32,914 nucleotides of DNA, taken from Pseudomonas botevensis. GTDB lineage: Bacteria; Pseudomonadota; Gammaproteobacteria; Pseudomonadales; Pseudomonadaceae. The position numbers and the translations under genes are program-made. Below the pieces are notes generated by a model that worked only from the letters and a program-made list of their open reading frames with translations, made no database searches and was not told the origin of the DNA. Below are positions 24,868 to 32,771 of this stretch, one piece after another (positions within the stretch are counted from its first letter, which is position 1; each line of letters begins with the position of its first letter). The stretch covers positions 1-32,914 of the forward strand of contig NZ_JAHTKI010000037.1 of assembly GCF_019145475.1 (NCBI RefSeq), in the 5' to 3' direction.

Positions 24868-24884
24868 TGCACCTCTTTGGTGCG
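24868..24884. promoter_or_regulatory. NtrC-like dyad TGCACC-N5-GGTGCG
   Basis: A 17-bp dyad six bases after the DUF2288 stop closely matches the NtrC site pattern TGCACC-N5-GGTGCA. No properly spaced sigma-54 promoter was found nearby, so it may instead be a simple RNA hairpin at the gene end. Confidence 0.3.
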
Positions 24885-24997
24885 CGTCGTCGTCTGCTAA
24901 AAGTGTGTAGGCGAGTAGCGTGATGGCACGTTGCCGTAGAGAAACGCCACAAGCGAGGGTGGCATAACGGTGACGTAAACGTAACGGGAACAGTTTA

Positions 24998-25027
24998 TTG
25001 AGCAGCCGGATGGCTGCTCAATTGTTT
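24998..25027 (+). terminator. Rho-independent terminator downstream of the DUF2288 gene
   Basis: A 10-bp perfect stem (TTGAGCAGCC 24998-25007 / GGCTGCTCAA 25012-25021, loop GGAT) is followed by TTGTTT. It lies 136 bases after the stop codon, leaving room for a long 3' UTR or a small RNA. Confidence 0.8.
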
Positions 25028-25059
25028 CTGGATGTTGAATGTCGAAGGCGTGGTGAATT

Positions 25060-25120
25060 CAGGGGACGCCTTCGCGAGCAGGTTGGCTCCCACCGGAATG
25101 TGCAGGCTTGCTCGCGAATC
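25060..25120. repeat. REP-type element pair
   Basis: Inverted arms TTCGCGAGCA (25071-25080) and TGCTCGCGAA (25109-25118) flank a GGCTCCCACCGG core, the fluorescens-group REP style. It sits between the convergent DUF2288 and tubulin-like genes. Confidence 0.7.
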
Positions 25121-25145
25121 GCCGCGACTCGTCAGCGAGCCGTGA

Positions 25146-27338
25146 TCAGTAGGTCTTGCCGGTGTGGCTGTTGAGCGAAATGACTTTGGTCTTGCCGATC
25201 CGGTGACGGTAGATCTCGCGCAGGTACTTGATCGCTTTCTTCACGCAGTCGCGCGACAGGCGAATGTCATTGATCGAGACGAACTTCTCTTTGTCGTTGA
25301 TCAGCTCGCGGTATTTCTTCTCGTACATCGGCTTGATCGCATACCAGTTGGTGTCGAGGATCTTCGCCGGGTTTTCGAATTCGTTGAGCAGGTCGTCGAT
25401 GCGGTCTTCGTCGAAGTCTTCCTGGATGATGAAGTCGAGGATCGAATTGTCCAGGGTTTCGTCGAAGCGATACGGGGTCTTGGCGAAGCAGCGCTTGATG
25501 AAGGCGACGATCAGGGTCAGGAAGTCGTCCGACAGGCACGGGCTCTTGGCGATCAGGGTGGTCAGCGACAGGTTGGCCGAGGCACCGATCACCAGCGCAT
25601 AGCGCTTGAGCGTGGTGTTGGGGAACAGGCTGTTGAGGTGGGTCTTGAGCCGGTTCAGGTCCATGTACGACAGCTTGTAGTCCTTGGGCAGCGAAACGAT
25701 CGACACCACCGACGAGCAGTTCTTGAAGAAGTGCAGGTCATGCAGGGCCGCCGCGTCGTAGCCGGAGTTCTTGTACTGCTCGAGCGAGGCGCGATAGCGC
25801 TTGGATTCGATCGGCAGCAGGCTGATGCCCTCGATGGCCTGGGTGACTTTGTTGAAGTGCGGCAGGTCGATCGAGCGGAAGAACAGGTCGTCGATGTTCA
25901 GGCGCTGCGGCTCTTTATCGAACACCTTGAACTTGTCGCTGCTCGGCGGCGGGGTTTCCGGCACCACCGATTCGGCGTAGGCAATCGCCACCGGGCCGGC
26001 CAGGCTCATGAACAGGTCGTTGGCGTCCAGGCGAATGGTCTCGCCGATGTCGATGCCGGCACGCCGGAAATAGTTCTGGTCGTAGTCGGTCGTGACCGCC
26101 TGGGCCGTCAGAATGTTGAAAATCTGTTGTGAGATGTACTGGTTGGCGTGTTTTTCCATCGCATTGACATCAATGTTCTGGATGTTGCCGTCATCGCTTT
26201 CTTCGGCGTAACGCATGATGTCGTTGGAGATCAGCATCATCGCGTTCCATGGGCGGATGCGGCCCATGACGCTGGCTTCGCTGCTGTCTTCGTTGGCGAA
26301 GTTGTAGGAGAAATCCCATTCTTCCGACAGGTATTTGCATAGCAGGCGACCGGCGTTGATGTGCAACGCCTCGGACATTTCGCTGCGGTGGTCGGAAATG
26401 TTCGGCAGCACGCAGATGCCGCTGGTGAAGATCGGTTCGAACACGAAGGAATGACCGCTCTTGCCGTCATGCTCGTCCATCGGTTTGGTGTCGAACGTCT
26501 TGTTCATGTACGAGTGTTGCTGGGCCAGGCCGAATTCCGAGGCCATGCCCGAACCCGTACCGCCGCCGGCACTGAATATCGAGAAGTACAGGCGCGACTG
26601 GTTGGCCTTGATGCCGCAGCTGTCGATCAGGTACGAGTGGATCATTTTCCAGTCTGGGCTGGAGAAGCGCTGGGTGTCCTTGTTGAGGATGATCTTGGCC
26701 AGGTACTGGCCGAGGATCGGCGCGTTACCGGCGCCACCGGCGTGGACTTCGGACAAGTCCATGATCTTCATTTTGCTGTAGTCGCGCAGGAAGCCGCTTT
26801 TCTCGCCCTTGCGCGAGAAACGGATACGCCCGGCGATGTCCTTGTCGAGGTCGCCGAGCATCACCAGCGGCTCGACCAGGAACACCGGTTTGGTGGATTT
26901 GTTCGGGCCGATCCGCAGGTTGTGCTTGATCCACTGGGCCGGACTGTAGCCCTTGTCGGCCAGGCGCCGATCCGTCGCGCGGTCTTCGTTGTTGAATTCG
27001 TTGAGGTAGAACTTGCGCGCGTTGTACACCAGCTCCGCGACGTCCAGGGCGATGTTGGAGCCGCAGCGACCGAGGCCGATCAGGCACACCGACGGGAATT
27101 CCTGATCGTTGTGCTGTTCGTTGTCGCCTTCCAGGTGCGGCGGGCGCGGGAACACCAGATCGCGCAGGCCGTCGAGGTTATCGAGGATGCGGTCGGTATT
27201 GGTTTCGGTGAAGTACAGGTATTGCTGGGTGCCCAGCGGGCGCGAGGGTGGCAATGGCTTCATCGGGGCGCTGCTGTTCGCCGCTGGGCTCAGGGTCAGA
27301 TCGGATACCGCGGTGGCCGGGTTGTTTTTAGAAGTCAT
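25146..27338 (-). CDS. Large tubulin/FtsZ-like GTPase (Tubulin_2 family)
   Basis: This protein is 730 residues from ATG 27338; a GTG at 27392 would add 18 residues without a clear benefit. After a flexible leader of about 80 residues, a GTPase fold begins: T1-like loop LIGLGRCGSNIA (86-97), a loop HAGGAGNAP (199-207), the tubulin signature SAGGGTGSG (256-264), SND (371-373) at the nucleotide-base loop and a T7-like LDANDLFMSL (437-446) with the two acids expected to trigger hydrolysis. The remaining C-terminal 280 residues are alpha/beta and charged, unlike tubulin or FtsZ tails. This agrees with the Tubulin_2 family, which is widespread but functionally unassigned. No partner genes (VWA, MoxR, phage) flank it. 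Polymer formation and role are unknown. Confidence 0.85.
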   Translation of the reverse strand: MTSKNNPATAVSDLTLSPAANSSAPMKPLPPSRPLGTQQYLYFTETNTDRILDNLDGLRDLVFPRPPHLEGDNEQHNDQEFPSVCLIGLGRCGSNIALDVAELVYNARKFYLNEFNNEDRATDRRLADKGYSPAQWIKHNLRIGPNKSTKPVFLVEPLVMLGDLDKDIAGRIRFSRKGEKSGFLRDYSKMKIMDLSEVHAGGAGNAPILGQYLAKIILNKDTQRFSSPDWKMIHSYLIDSCGIKANQSRLYFSIFSAGGGTGSGMASEFGLAQQHSYMNKTFDTKPMDEHDGKSGHSFVFEPIFTSGICVLPNISDHRSEMSEALHINAGRLLCKYLSEEWDFSYNFANEDSSEASVMGRIRPWNAMMLISNDIMRYAEESDDGNIQNIDVNAMEKHANQYISQQIFNILTAQAVTTDYDQNYFRRAGIDIGETIRLDANDLFMSLAGPVAIAYAESVVPETPPPSSDKFKVFDKEPQRLNIDDLFFRSIDLPHFNKVTQAIEGISLLPIESKRYRASLEQYKNSGYDAAALHDLHFFKNCSSVVSIVSLPKDYKLSYMDLNRLKTHLNSLFPNTTLKRYALVIGASANLSLTTLIAKSPCLSDDFLTLIVAFIKRCFAKTPYRFDETLDNSILDFIIQEDFDEDRIDDLLNEFENPAKILDTNWYAIKPMYEKKYRELINDKEKFVSINDIRLSRDCVKKAIKYLREIYRHRIGKTKVISLNSHTGKTY

Positions 27339-27534
27339 TTTGCGCCATGTACCTGGACTGGTTGGCCCGCGACCGTTGTCGCCGGGCCTCACGGAAAGAG
27401 AATCTCGCGTCTTTTTACTGCGCGTATTTGGCCCGGGCGTCAGGGGTTTGCGCTGAGGGTCGCCAGGGGGAATCCTTTCCTGATTGATGATGGATCGGCC
27501 ATTATTCGGCGATCTTTAATCAAAAGGAGGCTAA

Positions 27535-28431
27535 ATGATGTCAACGCTACCTTCGTTGGGGTTCGCCGGAATCGGCCTGATGGGCCTGCCGATGTGCCGC
27601 CGTCTGCTGGCCGCCGGTTACCCGTTGACGGTGTGGAACCGCAACCCGGAAAAGTGTGCACCGCTGGTCGAGGCCGGTGCCCGGCAGGTCGCTACGCCCG
27701 CCGAGCTGTGTGAGCACGCCGATGTACTGATGTTGTGCCTGGCCGATACGGCGGTGGTGCGCGAGGTGGTGTTTGGCCCGGCCGGTATCGTCGAAGGTGC
27801 GAAAAACACTCAGTTGCTGGTGGATTTTTCCAGCCTCGAACCCACCGCCACCCGGGAAATGGCCGCCGAACTGGCCGACAGGACCGGTATGGCCTGGCTC
27901 GACTCACCGGTGTCCGGCGGGGTGGTCGGCGCCGAGGCCGGCAGCCTGGCGATCATGGTCGGCGGTGACGCGGCGGATCTGGCGCGGGTGCGTCCGGTGC
28001 TGCTCAACCTCGGGCAGCGCGTCACGCACATGGGCGGCGTCGGCGCCGGGCAGGTGACCAAGGCCTGCAACCAGATGATCGTTGCCTGCAATGCGCTGGT
28101 GATCGCTGAAGTGGTGGCACTGGCCGAGCAGGCCGGGGTCGATGCCAGCCTGATCGCCGAAGCGCTGGCCGGCGGGTTTGCCGATTCGAAGCCGTTGCAG
28201 ATTCTCGCTCCGCAGATGGCTGAAAGCCGTTTCGAACCGGTGAAGTGGCACGTGCGCACGCTGCTCAAGGATCTCGACACGGCGGTGAAGTTTTCCCGCG
28301 AAACGGGCTCGGCCACACCGATCAGCGGATTGGCCGCACAACTGATGCGCCTGCATGGGGCGCAGGGCTTTTTGGCGAAGGATCCGGCGACGCTGGTGCA
28401 GATGTACCGCGCGCCAGACTCAACGGATTGA
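27535..28431 (+). CDS. NAD(P)-dependent reductase, 3-hydroxyisobutyrate dehydrogenase family
   Basis: This 298-residue member of the beta-hydroxyacid dehydrogenase family (MmsB/GarR/GlxR) has a Rossmann loop GFAGIGLMGLPM near residue 10, the substrate motif DSPVSGGVVGAEAGSLAIMVGG and the catalytic lysine in GAGQVTKACNQMIV. It reduces or oxidises a small beta-hydroxy acid; the specific acid cannot be told from sequence. AAAGGAGG ends five bases before ATG 27535; a second ATG at 27538 is equally well placed. An imperfect 22-bp dyad (27493-27514) lies just upstream. Its last 110 bases overlap the 3' end of the minus-strand MHYT gene. Confidence 0.88.
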   Translation: MMSTLPSLGFAGIGLMGLPMCRRLLAAGYPLTVWNRNPEKCAPLVEAGARQVATPAELCEHADVLMLCLADTAVVREVVFGPAGIVEGAKNTQLLVDFSSLEPTATREMAAELADRTGMAWLDSPVSGGVVGAEAGSLAIMVGGDAADLARVRPVLLNLGQRVTHMGGVGAGQVTKACNQMIVACNALVIAEVVALAEQAGVDASLIAEALAGGFADSKPLQILAPQMAESRFEPVKWHVRTLLKDLDTAVKFSRETGSATPISGLAAQLMRLHGAQGFLAKDPATLVQMYRAPDSTD

Positions 28432-30604
28432 CCCCGGGCGCGTGTTTGCGCTGATTGATTTCCTCCAGCACCGGCCGCAATTCCTCCAGCGGCACCGGGC
28501 GGCTGAGCAGATAGCCCTGAATGAAATCGCAGCCTGAACGCTCAAGGAACTCGTACTGCTCCAGGCTTTCCACGCCTTCGGTGACCACCTGCAAATGCAG
28601 GGTGTGGGCCATGACGATGATTGCCTGGACGATCTCCATGTCCGCTGTGGATTTGGGGATGTCGAGAATGAACGAGCGGTCGACCTTCAAGGTGTTCAGG
28701 GGCAGACGCTTGAGGTAGGCCAGCGACGAATAGCCGGTGCCGAAATCGTCGATCGACAGCGACACGCCGAGGGCGCGGATCTGCCGCAGCAGCACCAGGG
28801 TGTCGGCGATATTGCCCATAAGGGCATTCTCGGTCACTTCCAGTTCCAGCCGCTCCGGCGCAACGCCGGCCGAGCGCAAGGCGCTTTCGATTTCATTGGC
28901 CAGCTCTTCCCGGGCCAGGTTCAGCGGTGAGCAGTTCCAGGCGATTTTCAGTTCATTGCAGCCGTGGCGCGACAGCTCGCCGAGATCGCGGCAGGCCCGG
29001 CGCAGCACCCAGTTGTCGAGTTCGGCGATCAGGCCGTTGTTTTCGGCGATGTTGAGGAAGCGATCCGGGGTCAGCAATCCGTGGACGGGGTGTTGCCAGC
29101 GAATCAGTGCTTCGAGCTTGGTCACCCGACCGGTTTTCAGTTCGAAGATCGGCTGATAGTGCAGGGTCAGGCCGTTTTCTTCATGCAGGGCATGGCGCAG
29201 TTCCTCTTCCAGTTGCAGCTCGTAACTGGCGCGGCTCTTGAGGTTGGAACTGTAAAAATGCAGACCGTTACGCCCGGCAGCCTTGGATTGATACAACGCC
29301 AGATCCGCGTGTTTGAGCAGCTCTTCGCAGGTGGCACCGTCCTCCGGGTACAGACTGATGCCGATGCTGGTGGTCATCACCATGCGCCGCCCGGCCAGCT
29401 CGATCGGTTCCTTCATCTTGAGCATGATGCGCTGGGCCAGGTTGCGCGCTTCTTCGCGGTCACGCAGGCCGATCAGGATGCAGAACTCGTCGCCGCCAAA
29501 CCGCGCGACCACGTCTTCATGGCTGCGCACCGAGCCCTTGATGTGATCGGCGATGACCTTCAGCAAGGCGTCGCCAGCGTCATGGCCGAGGCTGTCGTTG
29601 ATACGCTTGAAGTGGTCGATGTCGAGGAACATCACCGCGAGCATGCCGCCATCCGCCGCCTTCTGGCTCAGTTTTTCGGCGAAGAGCTGGTTGAAGCCGC
29701 GCCGGTTGATCAGGTTGGTCAGGGCATCGTAATTAGCCGCCTGCTGCAGCGAGACCCGCGCCTGATCGAGCTGGCCCAGCAGCGTGTTGAGGCGGCGCAG
29801 GTCGTGCTCCTTGTTTTGCAGCTTTTTGTCGGCCAGGGCTGCGCTGACCGCACTGCCGAGAATCAGCAGGATAATCAGGGCTACGGTCAGGCCCAATTGC
29901 AGATGGCCGGTTTGCGCCGGCAGGGTGGGCACGCGGTCTTCGGGCAGCACCAATTGCAACGCGGCCATCCCGGTGAAATGCATGCTGATGATGCCCGCGC
30001 CGAGAATAAGCGCTGCGGTGTATTTGAGCATCTGATGGAGCAGACCGCTGCCTTCACGCAGGTAGCCGGCCACCCACAGCGCGGCGAAACTGGCACCGAT
30101 GGCCACCGCGATGGACAGGCCGAACAGTGTCGGTTGGTAGTACGCCGTGGCAATCGAATTCATCGCCGCCATGCCGACGTAGTGCATCCCGGCGATACCG
30201 AGTCCGATGACGATGGCGGTTTGCAGATAATGCGCAAGGCTGGGCCGCAGTTCGCTCAGCGTGTGCATCGCCAGCCACGAGGCAAGCAGGGCGATCAGCA
30301 GGGAAAACAGGGTGATCGGCAGGTCGTAATGGATTTCGATTGGCGCCTGGAACGCCAGCATGCCGATGAAGTGCATGGCCCAGATCCCGCCCGCCAGGCA
30401 CGTCGCACCGATCCAGCGCCACAGGCGCCGCGACGCCGGATCTTCGGCATGGCCGACCCGTTCCGCCATGTCGAGGGTGGCAAAACTCGCCGCGCAGGCG
30501 ACCAGATAGGCCACCAGCACCAGCAAAGGGTTGTGTGTGCAATCGAGAATGACCTGTCCGCTCTGCGGCAGCTCGGTAAAAAACTGCAAACCCAGCCACT
30601 CCAT
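28322..30604 (-). CDS. MHYT-GGDEF-EAL cyclic-di-GMP signalling protein
   Basis: This 760-residue protein has seven membrane helices (1-255) with three MHYT motifs (MHFIG 77-81, MHYVG 140-144, MHFTG 208-212), proposed to bind copper and sense O2, CO or NO. A coiled-coil linker (260-290) leads to a diguanylate cyclase domain with intact GGDEF (370-374), but the product-inhibition RxxD site is absent (SHED). The EAL phosphodiesterase domain (about 465-705) keeps EAL (498-500), ELEVTE, DDFGTG, the LKVDRS lysine and EGVES. The architecture is that of P. aeruginosa MucR and NbdA; NbdA has a degenerate AGDEF, so this is closer to MucR. Its last 37 codons overlap the reductase gene. Confidence 0.93.
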   Translation of the reverse strand: MEWLGLQFFTELPQSGQVILDCTHNPLLVLVAYLVACAASFATLDMAERVGHAEDPASRRLWRWIGATCLAGGIWAMHFIGMLAFQAPIEIHYDLPITLFSLLIALLASWLAMHTLSELRPSLAHYLQTAIVIGLGIAGMHYVGMAAMNSIATAYYQPTLFGLSIAVAIGASFAALWVAGYLREGSGLLHQMLKYTAALILGAGIISMHFTGMAALQLVLPEDRVPTLPAQTGHLQLGLTVALIILLILGSAVSAALADKKLQNKEHDLRRLNTLLGQLDQARVSLQQAANYDALTNLINRRGFNQLFAEKLSQKAADGGMLAVMFLDIDHFKRINDSLGHDAGDALLKVIADHIKGSVRSHEDVVARFGGDEFCILIGLRDREEARNLAQRIMLKMKEPIELAGRRMVMTTSIGISLYPEDGATCEELLKHADLALYQSKAAGRNGLHFYSSNLKSRASYELQLEEELRHALHEENGLTLHYQPIFELKTGRVTKLEALIRWQHPVHGLLTPDRFLNIAENNGLIAELDNWVLRRACRDLGELSRHGCNELKIAWNCSPLNLAREELANEIESALRSAGVAPERLELEVTENALMGNIADTLVLLRQIRALGVSLSIDDFGTGYSSLAYLKRLPLNTLKVDRSFILDIPKSTADMEIVQAIIVMAHTLHLQVVTEGVESLEQYEFLERSGCDFIQGYLLSRPVPLEELRPVLEEINQRKHAPGVNPLSLARGTSAPASPDPSPKSPAPHAGASVVRPIR

Positions 30605-30661
30605 AGCTTGCCCCGGTTATCCAGCGCTTCCTGATTGCGTCATCGACGCACGAATGACAGG

Positions 30662-30689
30662 AGTATAGAGACCGGATTTGCCGTGTAAG
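30662..30689 (-). promoter_or_regulatory. Sigma-70-like promoter of the MHYT-GGDEF-EAL gene
   Basis: On the minus strand CTTACA (30689-30684) and TATACT (30667-30662) are 16 bases apart, about 58 bases before the ATG. The direct repeat below lies just upstream of the -35. Confidence 0.55.
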
Positions 30690-30701
30690 TGGTAGTGGCA
30701 C

Positions 30702-30748
30702 ATTGGTGCTAACGATTTCGGCATTAGCCCCATAGCGATTGGTGCTAA
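30702..30748. repeat. Direct repeat ATTGGTGCTAA upstream of the MHYT promoter
   Basis: Two perfect 11-bp copies (30702-30712 and 30738-30748) start 36 bases apart, with an inverted partial copy GCATTAGCC between them. Their position just upstream of the -35 fits an activator site. Confidence 0.65.
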
Positions 30749-30751
30749 GGG

Positions 30752-31120
30752 TCAGGCGCTCTGCTCGTAAGGCAGTTCATTCCAGCCCGGTTGCAGGGGC
30801 GGCAGGCCGAAGCGGGCGCGGGCGGCGTCACAATCGGTGTTCTGCTCACCGTTCTCCCAGGACGCCTCGAACTCGCGGCAGGTGCTGGAGCGCTTGTCGT
30901 AGATCGAACATTGCACCGTGTCGCCCACTTCACCGACCAATGAGGTGCAGCGTGCCGGTTTACGGTCGGTGCCGATCATCGCCACCCGGCTGGGGGTGAT
31001 CTGCGTGACCAGTTCATCGGGCACCGTACCGCCGGAGGAGGCGCACTCACCCCAGAAAAAAGACACGCGAAAATGGGAACAGCAGGCACCGCAATTCAGA
31101 CACGGACTGACTTCGGACAT
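30752..31120 (-). CDS. YkgJ-family cysteine-cluster protein
   Basis: This 122-residue cytoplasmic protein has the N-terminal CLNCGACC cluster (Cys7, 10, 13, 14), then CTSLVGEVGDTVQCSIYDKRSSTCREFE and a late DCDAARARFGLPPL, the pattern of the YkgJ/UPF0153 zinc- or iron-chelating family. The bound metal and the role are not established; the family is often associated with metal handling or metalloprotein assembly. It is divergent from the MFS gene, and the MHYT gene lies downstream on the same strand across a promoter-containing spacer. Confidence 0.88.
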   Translation of the reverse strand: MSEVSPCLNCGACCSHFRVSFFWGECASSGGTVPDELVTQITPSRVAMIGTDRKPARCTSLVGEVGDTVQCSIYDKRSSTCREFEASWENGEQNTDCDAARARFGLPPLQPGWNELPYEQSA

Positions 31121-31421
31121 GGACGGGACATCAAAGGGATTGATCGGGAGATCCGGACGGATCCGGCGGCCATTCTAGGCTTCGCCACAAACTTGGGAAG
31201 GGGGGCGCGAAAGTATTTTTTCATTGCCGGATTTTTCCGCAAAAGCCCCTGTTTACGGGGGAATCCAGGCTTTTCAAGGGCTTACGTTTCGTTACAGTGC
31301 CATGGGCCTATATCAGGCTGGCGAATGATCACAGACAGCCCCGGCGAGCCTTACTAGATTGCAGGTTCCGGGCTCGAATGCGTTGGCAGTGAAGCCCTCA
31401 TAACAATAAAGAGACGGACCC
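31121..31421. promoter_or_regulatory. Divergent spacer between ykgJ-like and MFS genes
   Basis: This is 301 bases without a gene. It contains an imperfect hairpin whose outer arms are AAAAGCC and GGCTTTT and which holds a CCCC-N7-GGGG inner stem (about 31240-31276), and a TATATC -10 candidate near 31310 with a weak TTTCGT -35. No clear operator was recognised. Confidence 0.35.
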
Positions 31422-32771
31422 ATGCAGAACTCGACCCAAGCGGCGAATGCCTGGCGCATTCTGTTCCTGCTGTTCCTTGCCAACCTGTTCAATTTCTTCG
31501 ACCGCACCATTCCGGCGATCATCATCGAGCCGATCCGCATGGAGTGGCACCTCAGCGACTTTCAGCTGGGCATCATCGGTACGGCTTTCACCATCGTCTA
31601 TGCCATCGCCGGCCTGCCGCTCGGGCGCATGGCCGACACCGGCTCGCGCAGCAAACTGATGGGCTGGGGCCTGGCGACCTGGAGCGCGCTGACGGCGGTC
31701 AACGGCATGGTCGGCAGTTTCTGGAGTTTCCTGCTGGTGCGCATGGGCATCGGCATCGGCGAGGCCAGTTATGCACCGGCCGCCAACTCGCTGATCGGCG
31801 ACCTGTTCCCGGCCCATCGCCGGGCGCGGGCCATGGGCATTTTCATGTTGGGCCTGCCGCTGGGGCTGCTGCTGGCGTTCTTCACCATCGGTGCGATGGT
31901 CAAAGCGTTCGACAGCTGGCGCGCACCATTCTTCATCGCCGCCGTGCCGGGGCTGCTGCTGGCGGTGTTCATGTTTTTCATCAAGGAACCCAAACGCGGC
32001 GCGGCGGAAACCGTGCAGGTCTCCCAGGAAAAAATCGACAGGCCGATCCGCCGGGTGCTGGCGGTGCCGACGTTCCTGTGGCTGGTGCTGGCCGGGCTGT
32101 GTTTCAACTTCGCCACCTACGCCTGCAACTCGTTTCTGGTGCCGATGCTCCAGCGTTACTTCCTGATGCCACTGCAGGAAGCGGCGGTGGCCACCGGACT
32201 GATCGTTGGCGTGACCGGCCTGATCGGCCTGACCCTCGGCGGCTGGATCGCCGACAAGATCCACCAGCGCGTCGCCAGCGGACGCCTGCTGTTTGCCGCA
32301 TTCAGCCTGATCATCTCGACCCTGTGTACCGCTTGGGCGCTGCACGCCGGGCGCATCGAAATCGGCGTATTCGTCGCGGTGTTCAGCGTCGGCTGGCTGT
32401 TTGCCTACAACTTCTACACCTGCGTGTACACGGCGATCCAGGACGTGGTCGAACCCCGCCTGCGCGCCACGGCGATGGCACTGTTCTTCGCCGGCCTGTA
32501 CCTGCTGGGCGGCGGCCTGGGACCGGTGGTGGTTGGCGCCTTGTCGGACCATTTCGCCCATTCGGCGATGCTCCTGGCCGGTGCCGACCAAATGACCGAA
32601 GCATTCAAAGCGGTCGGCCTGCACGACGCGATGTACCTGATCCCCGTGGCGCTGTTCTTCACCATGGTGTTCCTGTTCCTGGCTTCGCGGTGCTTTGTGC
32701 GGGATGCGCAGCGAATGAAAGAAGGGCTTGGAGCGGCGATCGAACCGCAAGGGGCGGCGGCGACGGCATGA
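31422..32771 (+). CDS. MFS transporter, spinster-like
   Basis: This 449-residue protein has 12 predicted membrane helices and a central cytoplasmic loop near residue 190-215 (IKEPKRGAAETVQVSQEKID). Major facilitator motif A is seen as GRMADTGSRSKLM after helix 2, and motif FLLVRMGIGIGEASYAPAANSLIGDLFP marks helices 4-5, characteristic of the spinster-type branch. The substrate is unknown; Pseudomonas members are often annotated as organic-acid or sugar transporters without proof. AGAGACGGA precedes ATG 31422. It appears monocistronic within the window. Confidence 0.88.
   Translation: MQNSTQAANAWRILFLLFLANLFNFFDRTIPAIIIEPIRMEWHLSDFQLGIIGTAFTIVYAIAGLPLGRMADTGSRSKLMGWGLATWSALTAVNGMVGSFWSFLLVRMGIGIGEASYAPAANSLIGDLFPAHRRARAMGIFMLGLPLGLLLAFFTIGAMVKAFDSWRAPFFIAAVPGLLLAVFMFFIKEPKRGAAETVQVSQEKIDRPIRRVLAVPTFLWLVLAGLCFNFATYACNSFLVPMLQRYFLMPLQEAAVATGLIVGVTGLIGLTLGGWIADKIHQRVASGRLLFAAFSLIISTLCTAWALHAGRIEIGVFVAVFSVGWLFAYNFYTCVYTAIQDVVEPRLRATAMALFFAGLYLLGGGLGPVVVGALSDHFAHSAMLLAGADQMTEAFKAVGLHDAMYLIPVALFFTMVFLFLASRCFVRDAQRMKEGLGAAIEPQGAAATA

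Noticed and set aside
24915..24945. Sigma-54 promoter TGGCACG..TTGC after the DUF2288 gene
   Set aside because: The GG and GC elements are too close; the required ten-base spacing is absent.
26361..27713. 450-codon plus-strand frame opposite the tubulin-like gene
   Set aside because: It runs across the tubulin-like gene and into the reductase gene in another frame. Its composition is unlike a real protein.
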